From Sulfitobacter dubius (GTDB taxonomy: Bacteria; Pseudomonadota; Alphaproteobacteria; Rhodobacterales; Rhodobacteraceae): 64,000 nucleotides of DNA. A model generated the notes under the pieces. That model made no database searches, was not told the origin of the DNA, and saw only the letters and a list, made by a program, of their open reading frames with translations. This document shows positions 46,498 to 56,282 of the stretch, in pieces. Position 1 is the first letter of the stretch, and the number at the start of each line of letters is the position of its first letter. The translations under genes and the position numbers were made by a program. The stretch lies in assembly GCF_900113435.1 (NCBI RefSeq), contig NZ_FOPG01000001.1, forward strand, positions 1,695,726 through 1,759,725, read 5' to 3'.

Positions 46498-47145
46498 TCA
46501 AGCGTCGAGGATTGCTGCGATCTCGGCGCGAACTTCGTCGATCTTACCCAAACCATTAACGCTCTGAAGCATGTCTTTGGCATAGTAATAGCCCAGCAAC
46601 GGAGAGGTCTGTTTGTAGTAAGCCATCAGACGGGTCTTGAGGCTTTCCTCATTGTCGTCCGCCCGGCGTTTGAACTCGGTGCCGCCGCAGTTGCTGCATT
46701 TGCCATCTTCGGGGATCGGCTTGGTCAGGTCGTTGTAAACCTCGCCGCAGCTTGCGCAGGTGGAGCGAGCGGTGATGCGGGCGACCAGCGCCTCATCGTC
46801 GACCTTCATCTCGATTACGGCATCAAGGTTTTGATCCTCATCCGCCATCAATTCGGCCAATGCGTCGGCTTGGGCCAGCGTGCGCGGGAACCCGTCAAAG
46901 ATGAAACCGCCATGCTCGGCCTTGTCGGTCAGCTTTTCACGGATCAGGCCAATGACGATCTCATCAGTGACCAGCGCGCCACGGTCCATAACGTCCGCGA
47001 CGATCTTGCCCATCTCTGTACCGCTGTCTTTCGCTTCACGCAGCATGTCGCCGGTGGAGAGTTGGACCATATTGCGGGTCTCGACGAGATGACGTGCTTG
47101 GGTGCCTTTGCCTGCGCCCGGAGGCCCGAGTAGAATAATGTTCAT
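46498..47145 (-). CDS. adk: Adenylate kinase
   Basis: 215 residues. The P-loop is [12 protein letters not shown], the NMP-binding part has QLSTGDMLR and FDGFPRT, and the lid domain has two CxxC pairs (CASCG and CSNCGG) that bind zinc. It starts in an ATGA overlap with secY, the usual spc-operon order. Confidence 0.97.
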   Translation of the reverse strand: MNIILLGPPGAGKGTQARHLVETRNMVQLSTGDMLREAKDSGTEMGKIVADVMDRGALVTDEIVIGLIREKLTDKAEHGGFIFDGFPRTLAQADALAELMADEDQNLDAVIEMKVDDEALVARITARSTCASCGEVYNDLTKPIPEDGKCSNCGGTEFKRRADDNEESLKTRLMAYYKQTSPLLGYYYAKDMLQSVNGLGKIDEVRAEIAAILDA

Positions 47146-48524
47146 CGACGTACGGGGCTCCGTTTCTTGCGTGTACCTTTGCCTTTGCCCGCACCTTTGC
47201 CGCGCAATTGCGAGCGTTCAAGCAAACCTTCGTATTGATGCGCGAGCAGATGGCTCTGCACCTGTTGGATGGTGTCCATCGTCACCGACACGACGATCAG
47301 CACCGATGTACCGCCGAAGTAGAAGGGAATAGCGAACTGACCGCGCAGAATTTCCGGCAGAACACAGACCGCAGCGAGGTAGAACGAACCCAAGACCAGT
47401 ATGCGATTCACGACATACTCAAGATACTCGGCGGTGCGTTTGCCCGGACGGATGCCCGGCACGAAACCGTTCTGGTTCTTCAGGTTGTCGGCCACGTCAT
47501 CGGGTTTGAAGCTGACGTTGAACGTATAGAAATAGGCAAAGAAGACGATCATCGCCACGAAGAACAGCAAATAAAGCGGCTGGCCGGGGCCAAAGTTCGC
47601 CAAGAGCCAAGACATCACAGGGCTGGTGGAGTTGCCCGAGAATGTGCTGACCGTCACTGGCAGAAGCAGCAGTGAGGAGGCAAAGATTGCCGGGATCACG
47701 CCTGCGGGGTTCACTTTGATCGGCAGGTGCGACGTGCCGCCGTCATACATCTTCATGCCGACTTGGCGACGGGGGTACTGGATATGGATCTTGCGCAACG
47801 CGCGCTCCATGAAGACCACGAACATGATCGTCGCGATCACCATGACCAGCACACCAACAATCACCGCAGGGCTGATCGCGCCAGAGCGGCCCGAAGCAAA
47901 GAACTGGGCTATGGCGGCGGGGACTTCGGCGATAATGCCGACGAAGATGATCAGCGAGATACCGTTGCCGATGCCGCGTGCGGTGATTTGCTCACCGAGC
48001 CACATCAGGAACATAGTGCCGCCGACGAGCGTGATCATACAGGCTGCGATAAAGCCAAAGCCCATCTGCCCGTCAGCAACAATGTCACCCGCCTGAAGAC
48101 TGACCGCGAGACCATAGGACTGCAAAGTCGCCAGCGCCACGGTGCCGTAGCGTGTGTACTGGTTAATCTTCTTGCGTCCCTGCTCGCCCTCTTTTTTCAA
48201 CTGCTCCAGCGCCGGAACCATGGAGGTCAGCAGCTGAACGATGATCGAGGCCGAAATATAAGGCATGATGCCCAGAGCGAAGATACCCATCCGGCCTAGC
48301 GCGCCGCCGGTAAACATCGACACCATGCCGCCGATGCCTTGGCCCGCGCTTTCCATGAAGTCACGCAGCGCCCCACCATCGATGCCGGGCACCGGGATAA
48401 AGGTGCCAAGGCGGTAAACGATAAGCAGCCCGAGCGTGAACAGGATCCGGTTGCGCAGGTCAGTTGCCTTGCCCAATGCGGCCCAGCTCGTGTTCGCGGC
48501 CATGTTTTCGACGGCAGATACCAT
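47142..48524 (-). CDS. secY: Protein translocase subunit SecY
   Basis: 460 residues with ten membrane helices. Landmarks are [39 protein letters not shown] and the conserved cytoplasmic loop [15 protein letters not shown]. The C-terminus is strongly basic ([13 protein letters not shown]). It forms the Sec channel with SecE and SecG. A strong hairpin followed by T residues lies just upstream of its start. Confidence 0.97.
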   Translation of the reverse strand: MVSAVENMAANTSWAALGKATDLRNRILFTLGLLIVYRLGTFIPVPGIDGGALRDFMESAGQGIGGMVSMFTGGALGRMGIFALGIMPYISASIIVQLLTSMVPALEQLKKEGEQGRKKINQYTRYGTVALATLQSYGLAVSLQAGDIVADGQMGFGFIAACMITLVGGTMFLMWLGEQITARGIGNGISLIIFVGIIAEVPAAIAQFFASGRSGAISPAVIVGVLVMVIATIMFVVFMERALRKIHIQYPRRQVGMKMYDGGTSHLPIKVNPAGVIPAIFASSLLLLPVTVSTFSGNSTSPVMSWLLANFGPGQPLYLLFFVAMIVFFAYFYTFNVSFKPDDVADNLKNQNGFVPGIRPGKRTAEYLEYVVNRILVLGSFYLAAVCVLPEILRGQFAIPFYFGGTSVLIVVSVTMDTIQQVQSHLLAHQYEGLLERSQLRGKGAGKGKGTRKKRSPVRR

Positions 48525-48549
48525 GAGGGGTCTCTTCTTTTGTTACAAA

Positions 48550-48584
48550 AACGCCGCCCGGGCCGTTTTCCGGCGGGCGGCGTT
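48550..48584 (-). terminator. Terminator-like hairpin in the rplO-secY gap
   Basis: On the minus strand AACGCCGCCCG and CGGGCGGCGTT pair perfectly (11 bp) around a short inner stem, and TTTTTGTAAC follows. The ATG of secY is only 25 bases further, too close for a promoter in between. It therefore looks like a partial terminator or attenuator within the operon. Confidence 0.6.
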
Positions 48585-48643
48585 CGGGAAAACTTGAGGA
48601 TATGTAAGCGGCTGGCGCGCCGCTCACAAGCCTTAAGGCCGCA

Positions 48644-49126
48644 TTACTCGGATGCTTCGACCGCCTTGGGGGCAGTCACAGTCACCTTGCCGCCTGCCTT
48701 CTCGACCGCCTCGATGGCAGACTGAGAAGCGCCGGCAACGTTCAGGTCGATCTTAGAGGTGATGTCACCTTTGGCCAGAACGCGGATACCGTCCAGCTCA
48801 CGACGAACCAGACCGGACGCAACTAGAGCAGCACCGTCGATGGTGTTGCCAGCGTCGATCTTCTTGGCGTCGATGAACTTCTGGATCAGGCCTAGGTTCA
48901 CAACAGCGAAAGACTTGCGGTTGGGCTTGTTAAAGCCACGCTTGGGCAGACGCTGATAGATCGGCATCTGGCCGCCTTCAAAGCCCTTGATCGCCACGCC
49001 GGAACGGGACTTTTGACCTTTGATACCACGGCCACCCATTTTACCCTTGCCGGAGCCAGGGCCACGGCCGACGCGCATACGCTTCTTGGTTGCGCCTTCG
49101 TTGTCGGAAAGTTCGTGCAGTTTCAT
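48644..49126 (-). CDS. rplO: Ribosomal protein uL15
   Basis: 160 residues from [20 protein letters not shown], preceded by AGGAGAAG. An upstream frame to 49288 is not L15 sequence. [24 protein letters not shown] is the N-terminal rRNA-binding extension. It is separated from rpmD by 397 bases with a terminator and a promoter. Confidence 0.97.
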   Translation of the reverse strand: MKLHELSDNEGATKKRMRVGRGPGSGKGKMGGRGIKGQKSRSGVAIKGFEGGQMPIYQRLPKRGFNKPNRKSFAVVNLGLIQKFIDAKKIDAGNTIDGAALVASGLVRRELDGIRVLAKGDITSKIDLNVAGASQSAIEAVEKAGGKVTVTAPKAVEASE

Positions 49127-49221
49127 GTCGCTTCTCCTTTTGCCGGAAATGGCCCCCAGCGACGGGAGTGGCCAAACGCGGCGTTTCGATTCCATTGCAA
49201 CCCAACACGGGCCACCGGGGG

Positions 49222-49250
49222 CGTATAGGGGATGGCGCAAGGCGTGACAA
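49222..49250 (-). promoter_or_regulatory. Candidate promoter of rplO-secY-adk
   Basis: On the minus strand TTGTCA (49245-49250), 17 bases, TATACG (49222-49227), about 95 bases upstream of rplO and downstream of the rpmD terminator. The same TTGNCA-17-TATNNG form is seen upstream of rpsJ and rpmC. Confidence 0.6.
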
Positions 49251-49455
49251 GGGGGTGGCGGCAAACATGGGCTCTTACGAGGCAACACGGGCCATCGCCT
49301 GCCCGTGAGGTGGCGACCTCAACAGTGATCCAGGCCACTTTAGCCTGCAGTGATAGTGTGACTGCGCAGAAGAGCGCCAAACCTCACTAACTCGCCAGCA
49401 CGCCCGGCGCCTGCAGCTTGATCCGGGCCGGTGGCACAATCAGCCCAAAAAGCAA

Positions 49456-49527
49456 AACGCCCCGCAGTTTCCTGCGAGGCGTCTTCGTAGAGTGGTCCCC
49501 CACTCTACCGCTGAACCCTAGGTTCAG
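49456..49527 (-). terminator. Terminator and hairpins after rpmD
   Basis: Three hairpins follow rpmD on the minus strand. CTGAACC/GGTTCAG (49511-49527) overlaps the stop, CCACTCTAC/GTAGAGTGG follows (49487-49508), and the last (49456-49483, GCCTCGCAG with CTGCGGGGC) is followed by TTTTGCTTTTT, a good intrinsic terminator. It would end the rpsE-rpmD transcript. Confidence 0.7.
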
Positions 49528-49712
49528 CCTTTCTCTTCAACGATCTCGACCATGTGCGAGACCTTGTTGATCATGCCGCGGACGGAAGGTGTATCTTCCA
49601 GTTCACGGGTACGACCCATTTTGTTCAGACCCAGGCCAACCAGAGTTGCCTTTTGCTTGGCGGGGCGGCGGATCGGCGAGCCGACCTGCTTGATTACGAG
49701 TGTCTTGGCCAT
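49524..49712 (-). CDS. rpmD: Ribosomal protein uL30
   Basis: 62 residues; [29 protein letters not shown] (in pieces) and [22 protein letters not shown] are standard L30. Two bases separate it from rpsE. Confidence 0.96.
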   Translation of the reverse strand: MAKTLVIKQVGSPIRRPAKQKATLVGLGLNKMGRTRELEDTPSVRGMINKVSHMVEIVEEKG

Positions 49713-49714
49713 GC

Positions 49715-50296
49715 TTATGCCTCCTCAGCCACTTGTGCGGAGGACTCTACGTTGTCATCACGCTTGGGCAGAATGTCAGCCACTTTCTTGCCGCGACGTT
49801 GCGCGACGGAACGGGGCGATTGCTCTTTTCTCAGACCGTCCAAAGTGGCGCGGATCATGTTGTATGGGTTCTGCGAACCGACCGACTTGGACACAACGTC
49901 CTTTACGCCCAGCATCTCGAATACGGCACGCATCGGACCACCGGCGATGATACCGGTACCTTCAGGTGCTGTACGCATGATGACTTTGCCGGCGCCGTGG
50001 CGGCCGTGCATGTCATGGTGCAGCGTACGACCTTCGCGCAGCTGCACGCGGATCATCTGACGCTTGGCTTGCTCAGTCGCCTTGCGGATGGCCTCGGGCA
50101 CTTCTTTCGCTTTACCCTTACCAAAGCCGACGCGGCCTTTTTGATCGCCCACGACTACAAGTGCGGCAAAGCCGAAACGCTTACCACCCTTAACGGTCTT
50201 GGACACGCGGTTGATCGCGACCAGACGGTCAGCGAATTCCGGGGTCTCGTCGCGCTGGTTGCGGCGGTTGCCCCCACGGTTGTCATCTCTTGCCAT
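49715..50296 (-). CDS. rpsE: Ribosomal protein uS5
   Basis: 193 residues from [20 protein letters not shown]; the longer frame upstream is a shadow. [21 protein letters not shown] and [15 protein letters not shown] are the S5 signature; the protein sits at the mRNA entry site. Confidence 0.97.
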   Translation of the reverse strand: MARDDNRGGNRRNQRDETPEFADRLVAINRVSKTVKGGKRFGFAALVVVGDQKGRVGFGKGKAKEVPEAIRKATEQAKRQMIRVQLREGRTLHHDMHGRHGAGKVIMRTAPEGTGIIAGGPMRAVFEMLGVKDVVSKSVGSQNPYNMIRATLDGLRKEQSPRSVAQRRGKKVADILPKRDDNVESSAQVAEEA

Positions 50297-50373
50297 CTGG
50301 CATCTTCCTTTTTCTGTGGCCCTTGGGCCCCCTTTGGTCAATCCTGGTGGGCCAGCGGCCCCCGGATCATCGA

Positions 50374-50392
50374 GAGGGCCAGCGTGGCCCTC
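50374..50392 (-). other. Perfect hairpin between rplR and rpsE
   Basis: GAGGGCCA and TGGCCCTC form an 8-bp stem with a three-base loop in the 169-base gap. No T run follows. The gap is long for this position and is GC-rich throughout. Confidence 0.4.
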
Positions 50393-50465
50393 TTCGTAGG
50401 AAAGCTGCACACGCGGCGCAGCCTCCACATGAAAGCAGGTGCGTGGTTGCCCACGCACCGCACAA

Positions 50466-50825
50466 TCAGATCTTCAGACCGCCTTCGCGGGCCGCTTCGG
50501 CCAAAGCTTTCACTTTGCCGTGGAACAAGAAACCGCCACGGTCGAAGTATGCTTCTTCCACGCCAGCTTTCTTGGCACGCTCGGCGATCAATGCGCCGAC
50601 CTTGGTTGCCGCTTCGACGTTGTTTTTGCCAACGACGCCCAGATCCTTCTCCATGGTGGAGGCGGATGCGAGTGTAACGCCGTTCACATCGTCGATCAGC
50701 TGAGCCGAGATGTTCTTGGACGAACGGTGTACCGACAGGCGCATGCGCCCGGCGTTCACTTTGCGGAGTTTGTTCCGAACGCGCATGCGGCGTTTCAGGA
50801 ACAGCTGTCTTTTGGTATTTGCCAT
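50466..50825 (-). CDS. rplR: Ribosomal protein uL18
   Basis: 119 residues; [34 protein letters not shown] (in pieces) and [24 protein letters not shown] mark L18, which binds 5S rRNA. It starts 11 bases after rplF. Confidence 0.97.
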   Translation of the reverse strand: MANTKRQLFLKRRMRVRNKLRKVNAGRMRLSVHRSSKNISAQLIDDVNGVTLASASTMEKDLGVVGKNNVEAATKVGALIAERAKKAGVEEAYFDRGGFLFHGKVKALAEAAREGGLKI

Positions 50826-50836
50826 CTTTCCGTTCC

Positions 50837-51370
50837 TTACTTCTTCTTGCCTTCTTTGCGGAACACGAACTCACCCTTATAGCGGATGCCTTTGCCCTTA
50901 TAGGGCTCGGGCTTGCGCCAAGCGCGGATGTTCGCAGCGACCTGACCAACAAGCTGTTCGTCAATGCCTTCCACAACGATTTCGGTCTGCTTCGGTGCTG
51001 TTACGGTGACGCCCTCGGGCGCAACATAGTCAACATCGTGGCTGAGACCGAGGTTCAGGCGCAGCGTGTTGCCGTTGATGGCAGCACGATAACCAACACC
51101 TTGGATCTCAAGCTCTTTCTTGAAGCCCGTGGTGACACCGGTCACCAGGTTTTCGATCATAGTCCGGGACATGCCCCACTGCTGACGTGCGCGCTTGGAC
51201 TTGCCGCGCGGTGTCACAGTGATTGCGCTGTCTTCGACCGTCAGCGTCACGTCGTCAGTCGCACGGAAGGTGCGGGTCCCCTTAGGGCCCTTCACTTCAA
51301 TCGTCTGACCGCTTACCTCTGCCGAGACGCCCGAAGGCATGGCGACAGGTTTCTTACCAATTCGAGACAT
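50837..51370 (-). CDS. rplF: Ribosomal protein uL6
   Basis: 177 residues from [15 protein letters not shown], preceded by AAGGAG; 15 upstream residues in frame are not conserved. The C-terminal [17 protein letters not shown] is diagnostic. Confidence 0.97.
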   Translation of the reverse strand: MSRIGKKPVAMPSGVSAEVSGQTIEVKGPKGTRTFRATDDVTLTVEDSAITVTPRGKSKRARQQWGMSRTMIENLVTGVTTGFKKELEIQGVGYRAAINGNTLRLNLGLSHDVDYVAPEGVTVTAPKQTEIVVEGIDEQLVGQVAANIRAWRKPEPYKGKGIRYKGEFVFRKEGKKK

Positions 51371-51380
51371 TGTCTTCTCC

Positions 51381-51773
51381 TTAGAATACGGTGCAGAGCA
51401 CTTCGCCGCCAACATTGGCAGAGCGTGCAGATGCGTCCGACATCACACCTTTGGAGGTGGAGACAATCGACACACCGAGGCCCTGACGGACAACAGGAAT
51501 GTCATTGACGGCCATGTAAACGCGACGACCGGGCTTGGAAACCCGTTTCAATTCGCGAATAACAGGCTCGCCTTCGTAGTACTTGAGGCTGATCTCGATG
51601 GCGGGGTGGCCATCGGCGCCCGTCACCTTTTCGTAGCCGCGGATGTAGCCTTCGTCGGCCAGCACGTCCAACACCCATGCACGCAGCTTGGAAGCTGGTG
51701 TGGATACGGTGGATTTGCCGCGCAGCGAAGAGTTACGGATGCGTGTCAGCATATCTGCGATAGGATCGTTCAT
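51381..51773 (-). CDS. rpsH: Ribosomal protein uS8
   Basis: 130 residues; [14 protein letters not shown] at the start and [26 protein letters not shown] at the end (read in pieces) mark S8, the usual translational repressor of spc operons. Ten bases separate it from rplF. Confidence 0.97.
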   Translation of the reverse strand: MNDPIADMLTRIRNSSLRGKSTVSTPASKLRAWVLDVLADEGYIRGYEKVTGADGHPAIEISLKYYEGEPVIRELKRVSKPGRRVYMAVNDIPVVRQGLGVSIVSTSKGVMSDASARSANVGGEVLCTVF

Positions 51774-51785
51774 CTGATGCGCTCC

Positions 51786-52091
51786 TTACCAGCTCGACTT
51801 GACCATGCCGGGGATCTGGCCCGAAGAGCCAAGGTCCCGCAGCGCGATCCGCGAAATTTTCAGTTTACGATAGTAGGCGTGCGGGCGGCCCGTCAGCTGG
51901 CAGCGGTTGTGCAGACGCACAGCAGAGCTGTTGCGCGGCAGTTTCGCCAGCTTCAGGGAAGCGCGGAAACGCTCTTCCATCGGTTTGCTTTCGTCGCTCA
52001 CGATCTCTTTCAGAGCCGCGCGCTTCTCAGCATATTTTTTGACCAGTGCTTCGCGCTTCTTCTCGCGCTCAATCATGGATTTCTTAGCCAT
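51786..52091 (-). CDS. rpsN: Ribosomal protein uS14, zinc-free type
   Basis: 101 residues. [19 protein letters not shown] and the C-terminal [19 protein letters not shown] are present. The CxxC zinc pairs of the short form are absent, so this is the long, zinc-independent S14. Confidence 0.97.
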   Translation of the reverse strand: MAKKSMIEREKKREALVKKYAEKRAALKEIVSDESKPMEERFRASLKLAKLPRNSSAVRLHNRCQLTGRPHAYYRKLKISRIALRDLGSSGQIPGMVKSSW

Positions 52092-52109
52092 TTCTAATCC
52101 TTCCCGCGC

Positions 52110-52673
52110 TTATGAATTGAAGGGCATGTTGAAAGCTTTCAACAGCGCCTTGGCTTCAGCGTCGGTTTTCGCCGTGGTGGCGATCACGATGTCCATACCC
52201 CAAGTCTCGTCAACTTTGTCGAAGTCGATTTCGGGGAACACGATATGCTCTTTCAAGCCCATGGCGTAGTTGCCACGGCCGTCAAAGCTTTTGCCTGGCA
52301 CGCCGCGGAAGTCGCGGATACGGGGCATTGCGATCGTGATCAGACGGTCAAGGAATTCGTACATGCGGTCACCGCGCAGGGTTACTTTCGCACCCAGCGG
52401 CATTTCCTCACGGACGCGGAAACCAGCGATGGATTTCTTGGCCACGGTTGTCAGGGCCTTCTGGCCTGCAATCACGGTCAAGTCTTCCTGAGCCGACTTG
52501 GCTTTCTTGCTGTCACGTACGGCCTCGGCACCACAGCCGATGTTCAGAACGATTTTGTCCAGCTTGGGGATCATCATGTCGTTCTTGTAGCCGAATTCCT
52601 CTTTCAGGGCGGCGCGGATCTTCTCGCGGTATTCGGCCTGAAGGCGGGGTGTGTAGGTTGCGGTATCAAGCAT
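52110..52673 (-). CDS. rplE: Ribosomal protein uL5
   Basis: 187 residues; [32 protein letters not shown] and [17 protein letters not shown] mark L5, which binds 5S rRNA. It overlaps rplX by eight bases. Confidence 0.97.
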   Translation of the reverse strand: MLDTATYTPRLQAEYREKIRAALKEEFGYKNDMMIPKLDKIVLNIGCGAEAVRDSKKAKSAQEDLTVIAGQKALTTVAKKSIAGFRVREEMPLGAKVTLRGDRMYEFLDRLITIAMPRIRDFRGVPGKSFDGRGNYAMGLKEHIVFPEIDFDKVDETWGMDIVIATTAKTDAEAKALLKAFNMPFNS

Positions 52674-52977
52674 CGATCACGTCCCCCGTGGTCTTGGCAA
52701 AGCGCACTTTTTTGTCGCCTTCGATTTTGAAACCCACGCGGGTGGCTTTGCCATTGGCATCCACCAGTGCGAGGTTGCTCAGGTCGATCGGCATCGCCTT
52801 GGGGATGCGGCCGCCTTGAGATGTCTGTGTCTGGCGTGTGGCGCGGATGGCGATTTTCACGCCGTCAACGATCGCCTTGTTCGACTTGGGGTCAACAGAC
52901 GAGATGGTGCCCGTCTTGCCCTTGTCCTTGCCGGACAGGACGATGACCTTGTCACCTTTGCGAAGTTTAGCAGCCAT
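52666..52977 (-). CDS. rplX: Ribosomal protein uL24
   Basis: 103 residues; the KOW motif [19 protein letters not shown] is at the N-terminus. Its end overlaps rplE and it follows rplN by two bases. Confidence 0.97.
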   Translation of the reverse strand: MAAKLRKGDKVIVLSGKDKGKTGTISSVDPKSNKAIVDGVKIAIRATRQTQTSQGGRIPKAMPIDLSNLALVDANGKATRVGFKIEGDKKVRFAKTTGDVIDA

Positions 52978-52979
52978 GA

Positions 52980-53348
52980 TTACAGCACCTCCGGAGCGAG
53001 CGAGATGATTTTCATGAAGTTCTTCGCGCGCAGCTCACGAACAACCGGCCCGAAGATACGGGTGCCGACAGGCTCGTTGTTGTTATTCAGGATAACAGCA
53101 GCGTTGCGGTCGAAACGGATGGCGGTGCCATCGTCGCGGCGAACTTCTTTGGCGGTGCGAACGACAACGGCCTTACGGACGTCGCCCTTTTTCACACGAC
53201 CGCGAGGGATGGCTTCCTTGACCGACACGACAATGATGTCGCCGACGGATGCGTATTTACGCTTGGAACCACCCAAGACCTTGATGCACTGAACACGGCG
53301 CGCGCCGCTGTTGTCAGCAACATCCAGGTTGGTCTGCATCTGGATCAT
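52980..53348 (-). CDS. rplN: Ribosomal protein uL14
   Basis: 122 residues, full length; [20 protein letters not shown] and [20 protein letters not shown] are invariant L14 segments. Confidence 0.97.
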   Translation of the reverse strand: MIQMQTNLDVADNSGARRVQCIKVLGGSKRKYASVGDIIVVSVKEAIPRGRVKKGDVRKAVVVRTAKEVRRDDGTAIRFDRNAAVILNNNNEPVGTRIFGPVVRELRAKNFMKIISLAPEVL

Positions 53349-53411
53349 TTGGTTTCTCCCGACCTTCTGGGGGGCGATGCGGCCCTCATCCCAGGGTTTC
53401 GTTTAAGGGGC

Positions 53412-53657
53412 TCAGGCTTCGGTCTTGTCCGAAGTCAAAACTTCCCAACGTTTGGTTTTCGACTTTGGTGCACACTCGATGATGCGAACGCTGTCGCCCA
53501 CTTTGTATGTGTTGTTCTCATCGTGAGCCCGGTACTTCTTGGACTTACGGATGGTCTTTTTCAGAACCGGATGCGTAAAGCGGCGCTCTACGGAAACGGA
53601 AACTGTTTGTGCGTTGGCGTCCGATGTCACGGTGCCTGTAAGGATACGCTTGGGCAT
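53412..53657 (-). CDS. rpsQ: Ribosomal protein uS17
   Basis: 81 residues; [20 protein letters not shown] and [20 protein letters not shown] mark S17. It is 14 bases after rpmC. Confidence 0.97.
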   Translation of the reverse strand: MPKRILTGTVTSDANAQTVSVSVERRFTHPVLKKTIRKSKKYRAHDENNTYKVGDSVRIIECAPKSKTKRWEVLTSDKTEA

Positions 53658-53671
53658 GTTTCAGGCTCCTA

Positions 53672-53875
53672 TTATTCGGCTGCCGCAGCAGCGGCTTTCT
53701 GGTTCAGCACGGTGTGGACACGGGCCACGTCACGCTTCACGGTCTTCAAACGTGCAGGGTTCTCCAGCTGGCCGGTGGCCTGCTGAAAACGCAAGTTGAA
53801 GGATTCTTTTTTCAGGTTCACAAGCTCGTCGCGGAGCTGGTCCGGCGTCTTGTCGTGCAGTTCGCTGGCTTTCAC
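53672..53875 (-). CDS. rpmC: Ribosomal protein uL29
   Basis: 67 residues starting at a GTG (53873-53875) after [33 protein letters not shown] is the L29 signature; the tail is Ala-rich. It begins the second part of the cluster, cut off from rplP by four unrelated genes, and has its own candidate promoter. Confidence 0.97.
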   Translation of the reverse strand: MKASELHDKTPDQLRDELVNLKKESFNLRFQQATGQLENPARLKTVKRDVARVHTVLNQKAAAAAAE

Positions 53876-53952
53876 GGCCTCTTCCTTTCAACATCACCAG
53901 TAGGCCCCTGTCAGGGTGACCATGATTCTGGTGGAGTTCATGATGAAAGGTG

Positions 53953-53981
53953 CCAATACGCGCTGAGGTCGCACATGGCAA
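53953..53981 (-). promoter_or_regulatory. Candidate promoter of rpmC and downstream spc genes
   Basis: On the minus strand TTGCCA (53976-53981), 17 bases, TATTGG (53953-53958), about 75 bases upstream of the rpmC start. Form and spacing match the rpsJ and rplO candidates. Confidence 0.6.
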
Positions 53982-54058
53982 CCCCCGATGGCCCGGCGCC
54001 TGTGAATTAGGCGGGAAAGACGCTGGCGATAGGAACATGTTCCGCATAAGAAGGGCCT

Positions 54059-54679
54059 ATGTCAAACATCAAATCGCTTTTCGCCACCCGCCTCTATCAC
54101 GCCGCCCTGTCGGCGCATGGCAAACCCATCGACACTGATGAGCTGGCCGCCTCTTGTTTCTCGATTGCCGAGGATGACGAGGCCGGACAGGATTGGTGCG
54201 AGGAGAACGGCTATGCGGGTTACACTTCTTATGCCTCATTGGACGACCTGCCCTACCGCTTCCCGATCTTCAAAGATCTGGTCGCCGTGCTGGACAAACA
54301 TGTGGCGGAATTTGCCAAAGATCTAGAGTTCGATCTGGGCGCGCGCAAACTGGTGCTGGATTCACTGTGGCTGAACATCCTGCCCGAAGGCGGCATCCAC
54401 ACATCGCATATTCACCCGCATTCGGTAATCTCGGGCACGACCTATGTCACCATGCCCGAAGGCGCCAGCGCGATCCGCTTTGAAGACCCGCGCTTGCCGA
54501 TGATGATGGCAGCCCCCGGCCGGGTGAAGGACGCCCGCGAGGAGCTGCGCCCCTTCATCTATGTCGCGCCCCAAGCTGGTGATGTGCTGCTGTGGGAAAG
54601 CTGGCTGCGCCACGAGGTGCCGATGAACATGATTGAGGAAGATCGCGTGTCGGTGAGCTTCAACTACAATTGGGCCTAG
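54059..54679 (+). CDS. Putative 2-oxoglutarate/Fe(II) oxygenase, TIGR02466-like
   Basis: 206 residues. The pattern of this family is visible: LDSLWLNILPEGGIHTSHIHPHSVISGTTYV (read in pieces) carries the proximal His residues of the double-stranded beta-helix, GDVLLWESWLRHEVPMN carries the distal His and RVSVSFN the Arg that would hold 2-oxoglutarate. The substrate is unknown. It lies on the plus strand within the ribosomal cluster, with a two-base gap to the hemerythrin gene, so the two are probably one transcript. A role tied to oxygen or to ribosome modification is only suggested by context. Confidence 0.78.
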   Translation: MSNIKSLFATRLYHAALSAHGKPIDTDELAASCFSIAEDDEAGQDWCEENGYAGYTSYASLDDLPYRFPIFKDLVAVLDKHVAEFAKDLEFDLGARKLVLDSLWLNILPEGGIHTSHIHPHSVISGTTYVTMPEGASAIRFEDPRLPMMMAAPGRVKDAREELRPFIYVAPQAGDVLLWESWLRHEVPMNMIEEDRVSVSFNYNWA

Positions 54680-54680
54680 G

Positions 54681-55265
54681 ATGGCAAAACACGCCGATGG
54701 GCGGCCCCTGACTGCGTTAACGATTGACCCAGACACCCGCCCGCCGATGCCTCAGCTAGGTAAGGTAACCGACAGTCAGCGGCAAGCGGGGCGGCATCTG
54801 GCGGCCATTCACAGACATTACTTAAAGGATCTTGCCCGGATTGCACAGGTCATGGCCCGGATGGAAGGCGGAGAGACACCACCCGCCGATCTGGCCCATA
54901 TCGTGCTGCATACAGAAATGGCCCAGAATTTCGCCGCTGCCGGAACGCTCTGCGGGCAGCAATGCTGGGCGTTGACGATGCATCACAACATCGAAGAACA
55001 AAGCATTTTTCCGCAGTTGCAGGCCCGTGGATCTGATGCTGTCCGCACCATCGTAGATCGGCTACGGGAAGAGCATGAGGTAGTGCATGCGCTTCTAGAG
55101 CGGCTCGGCAAGGCCGCGGAAAGCTTGACCGAAGCACCAAGTGCGAAGGACTTCGCCGAAACCCGCGCAATCTTTGACCAACTCGTTACTGTCGTGCAAT
55201 CGCACTTCCATTTCGAAGAAACCACGCTGGCCGAGGCTTTGGGCGTCTATCAGGTCGATATCTGA
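54681..55265 (+). CDS. Hemerythrin-domain protein
   Basis: 194 residues. The four-helix bundle with iron ligands is visible: His in LAAIHRHYLKDL, His in ALTMHHNIEEQSIFPQL (H-x3-E), His in REEHEVVHALLERL and HFHFEETTLAEAL (H-x-H-x-x-E-E). This is the pattern of di-iron hemerythrin domains that bind O2, NO or iron. The gene starts one base after the oxygenase stop. Confidence 0.85.
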   Translation: MAKHADGRPLTALTIDPDTRPPMPQLGKVTDSQRQAGRHLAAIHRHYLKDLARIAQVMARMEGGETPPADLAHIVLHTEMAQNFAAAGTLCGQQCWALTMHHNIEEQSIFPQLQARGSDAVRTIVDRLREEHEVVHALLERLGKAAESLTEAPSAKDFAETRAIFDQLVTVVQSHFHFEETTLAEALGVYQVDI

Positions 55266-55287
55266 AGGCACACCATCGCGCTCTGCC

Positions 55288-55491
55288 CTACTTCTTGGCC
55301 GCCTTTGCCGCCTCTTCTTGCGCCTTTACTGCGGCTTTCTCTTCTTTCGTCAGCTTATTGCCCCACTGATTGTTGCTGAGCCCCAAATCGCTGGGCATCG
55401 GCTTGGTCTTTCCCTTTTTGACCTCCCCACCCTTGTCGAGGAACGCACGGATCAAGTCTTCGTCGGTATTGGGCTTTGGGACGTGCTTCAT
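55288..55491 (-). CDS. Small conserved-looking hypothetical protein
   Basis: 67 residues, Lys-rich: MKHVPKPNTDEDLIRAFLDKGGEVKKGKT, then PSDLGLSNNQWGNKLTKEEKAAVKAQEE, read in pieces. AGGAAAGG lies upstream. Similar short Lys/Ala-tailed proteins occur in roseobacters, from memory of the group; the function is unknown. It is convergent with the hemerythrin gene. Confidence 0.6.
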   Translation of the reverse strand: MKHVPKPNTDEDLIRAFLDKGGEVKKGKTKPMPSDLGLSNNQWGNKLTKEEKAAVKAQEEAAKAAKK

Positions 55492-55638
55492 GTGGCTGGG
55501 CCTTTCCTGTCGCGATGGGTTGTGACGAGGCTACCGACTATTAGGCGGGATGGCCAGTACGGGCCGCCGCGCCTTGCTCAACGCGCCTATTTGCCTGACA
55601 CTCAACCTTAAGCATTATTCAACGCAGTTATCTCAAAT

Positions 55639-56211
55639 ATGATTTGCCCCTTCTTATTATTACTCGGTTCTTTGGTCCTGACCATCGCCGGAGCATCTAT
55701 GCCCGGCTGGCAAGATCTCACGCTGCTCGGTGTGCCTTGCGTTATTGCTAGTGCGATCCTCTTGCTGCGCGCCCTGGCTCAACCCAAGCGCGCCCAGAAA
55801 AAGTGGATCATCGTGGATGGCTCGAACGTTATGCATTGGAAGTCGGGCGAGCCGAGCATCAAAGTCGTGCGCGAGGTCGTGGACGAGCTGCGCGACCGCG
55901 GTTACACACCCGGCGTCGTGTTTGATGCCAATGCCGGCTATCTGCTTATCGGACGATATCAACACGATAAAGCGTTAAGCAGACAACTTGATCTTCCGGT
56001 GGACCGGGTAATGGTGGTCCCCAAAGGCACCCCGGCCGACCCCTATATCCTCCAGTCGGCGCGGGACTATGGGGGGCAGGTGGTGAGCCGTGATCGGTTT
56101 CGCGATTGGGCGGATGCTTACCCTGAAATCGCCGAACCGGGGCATCTGGTCAAAGGGGGCTACCAGAAGGGCAAGCTCTGGCTTGACCTCAAAAACGAAG
56201 CCCTCGTCTGA
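55639..56211 (+). CDS. NYN/Zc3h12a-like ribonuclease with N-terminal membrane helices
   Basis: 190 residues. Two hydrophobic segments (about 1-22 and 27-46) anchor the protein in the membrane. The cytoplasmic part has the PIN-like metal site of the NYN family: KWIIVDGSNVMHW with the first Asp, VVREVVDELRDRGYTPGVVFDANAGY with further acidic residues, DRVMVVPKGTPADPYIL and YGGQVVSRDRFRDWAD. Zc3h12a-type proteins are endoribonucleases; target RNA is unknown. It is the last foreign gene before rplP, on the opposite strand. Confidence 0.82.
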   Translation: MICPFLLLLGSLVLTIAGASMPGWQDLTLLGVPCVIASAILLLRALAQPKRAQKKWIIVDGSNVMHWKSGEPSIKVVREVVDELRDRGYTPGVVFDANAGYLLIGRYQHDKALSRQLDLPVDRVMVVPKGTPADPYILQSARDYGGQVVSRDRFRDWADAYPEIAEPGHLVKGGYQKGKLWLDLKNEALV

Positions 56212-56218
56212 CAAAGAA

Positions 56219-56247
56219 AAACCCCCGCCGATCGCTCGACGGGGGTT
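56219..56247. terminator. Bidirectional terminator between NYN gene and rplP
   Basis: CCCCCG pairs with CGGGGG, with AA/TT on the outside. It serves the convergent NYN gene and the S10 operon end (rplP). Confidence 0.75.
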
Positions 56248-56282
56248 CATTTCTCTTACCCACCCCTCGCGGGGCGTGCGGC

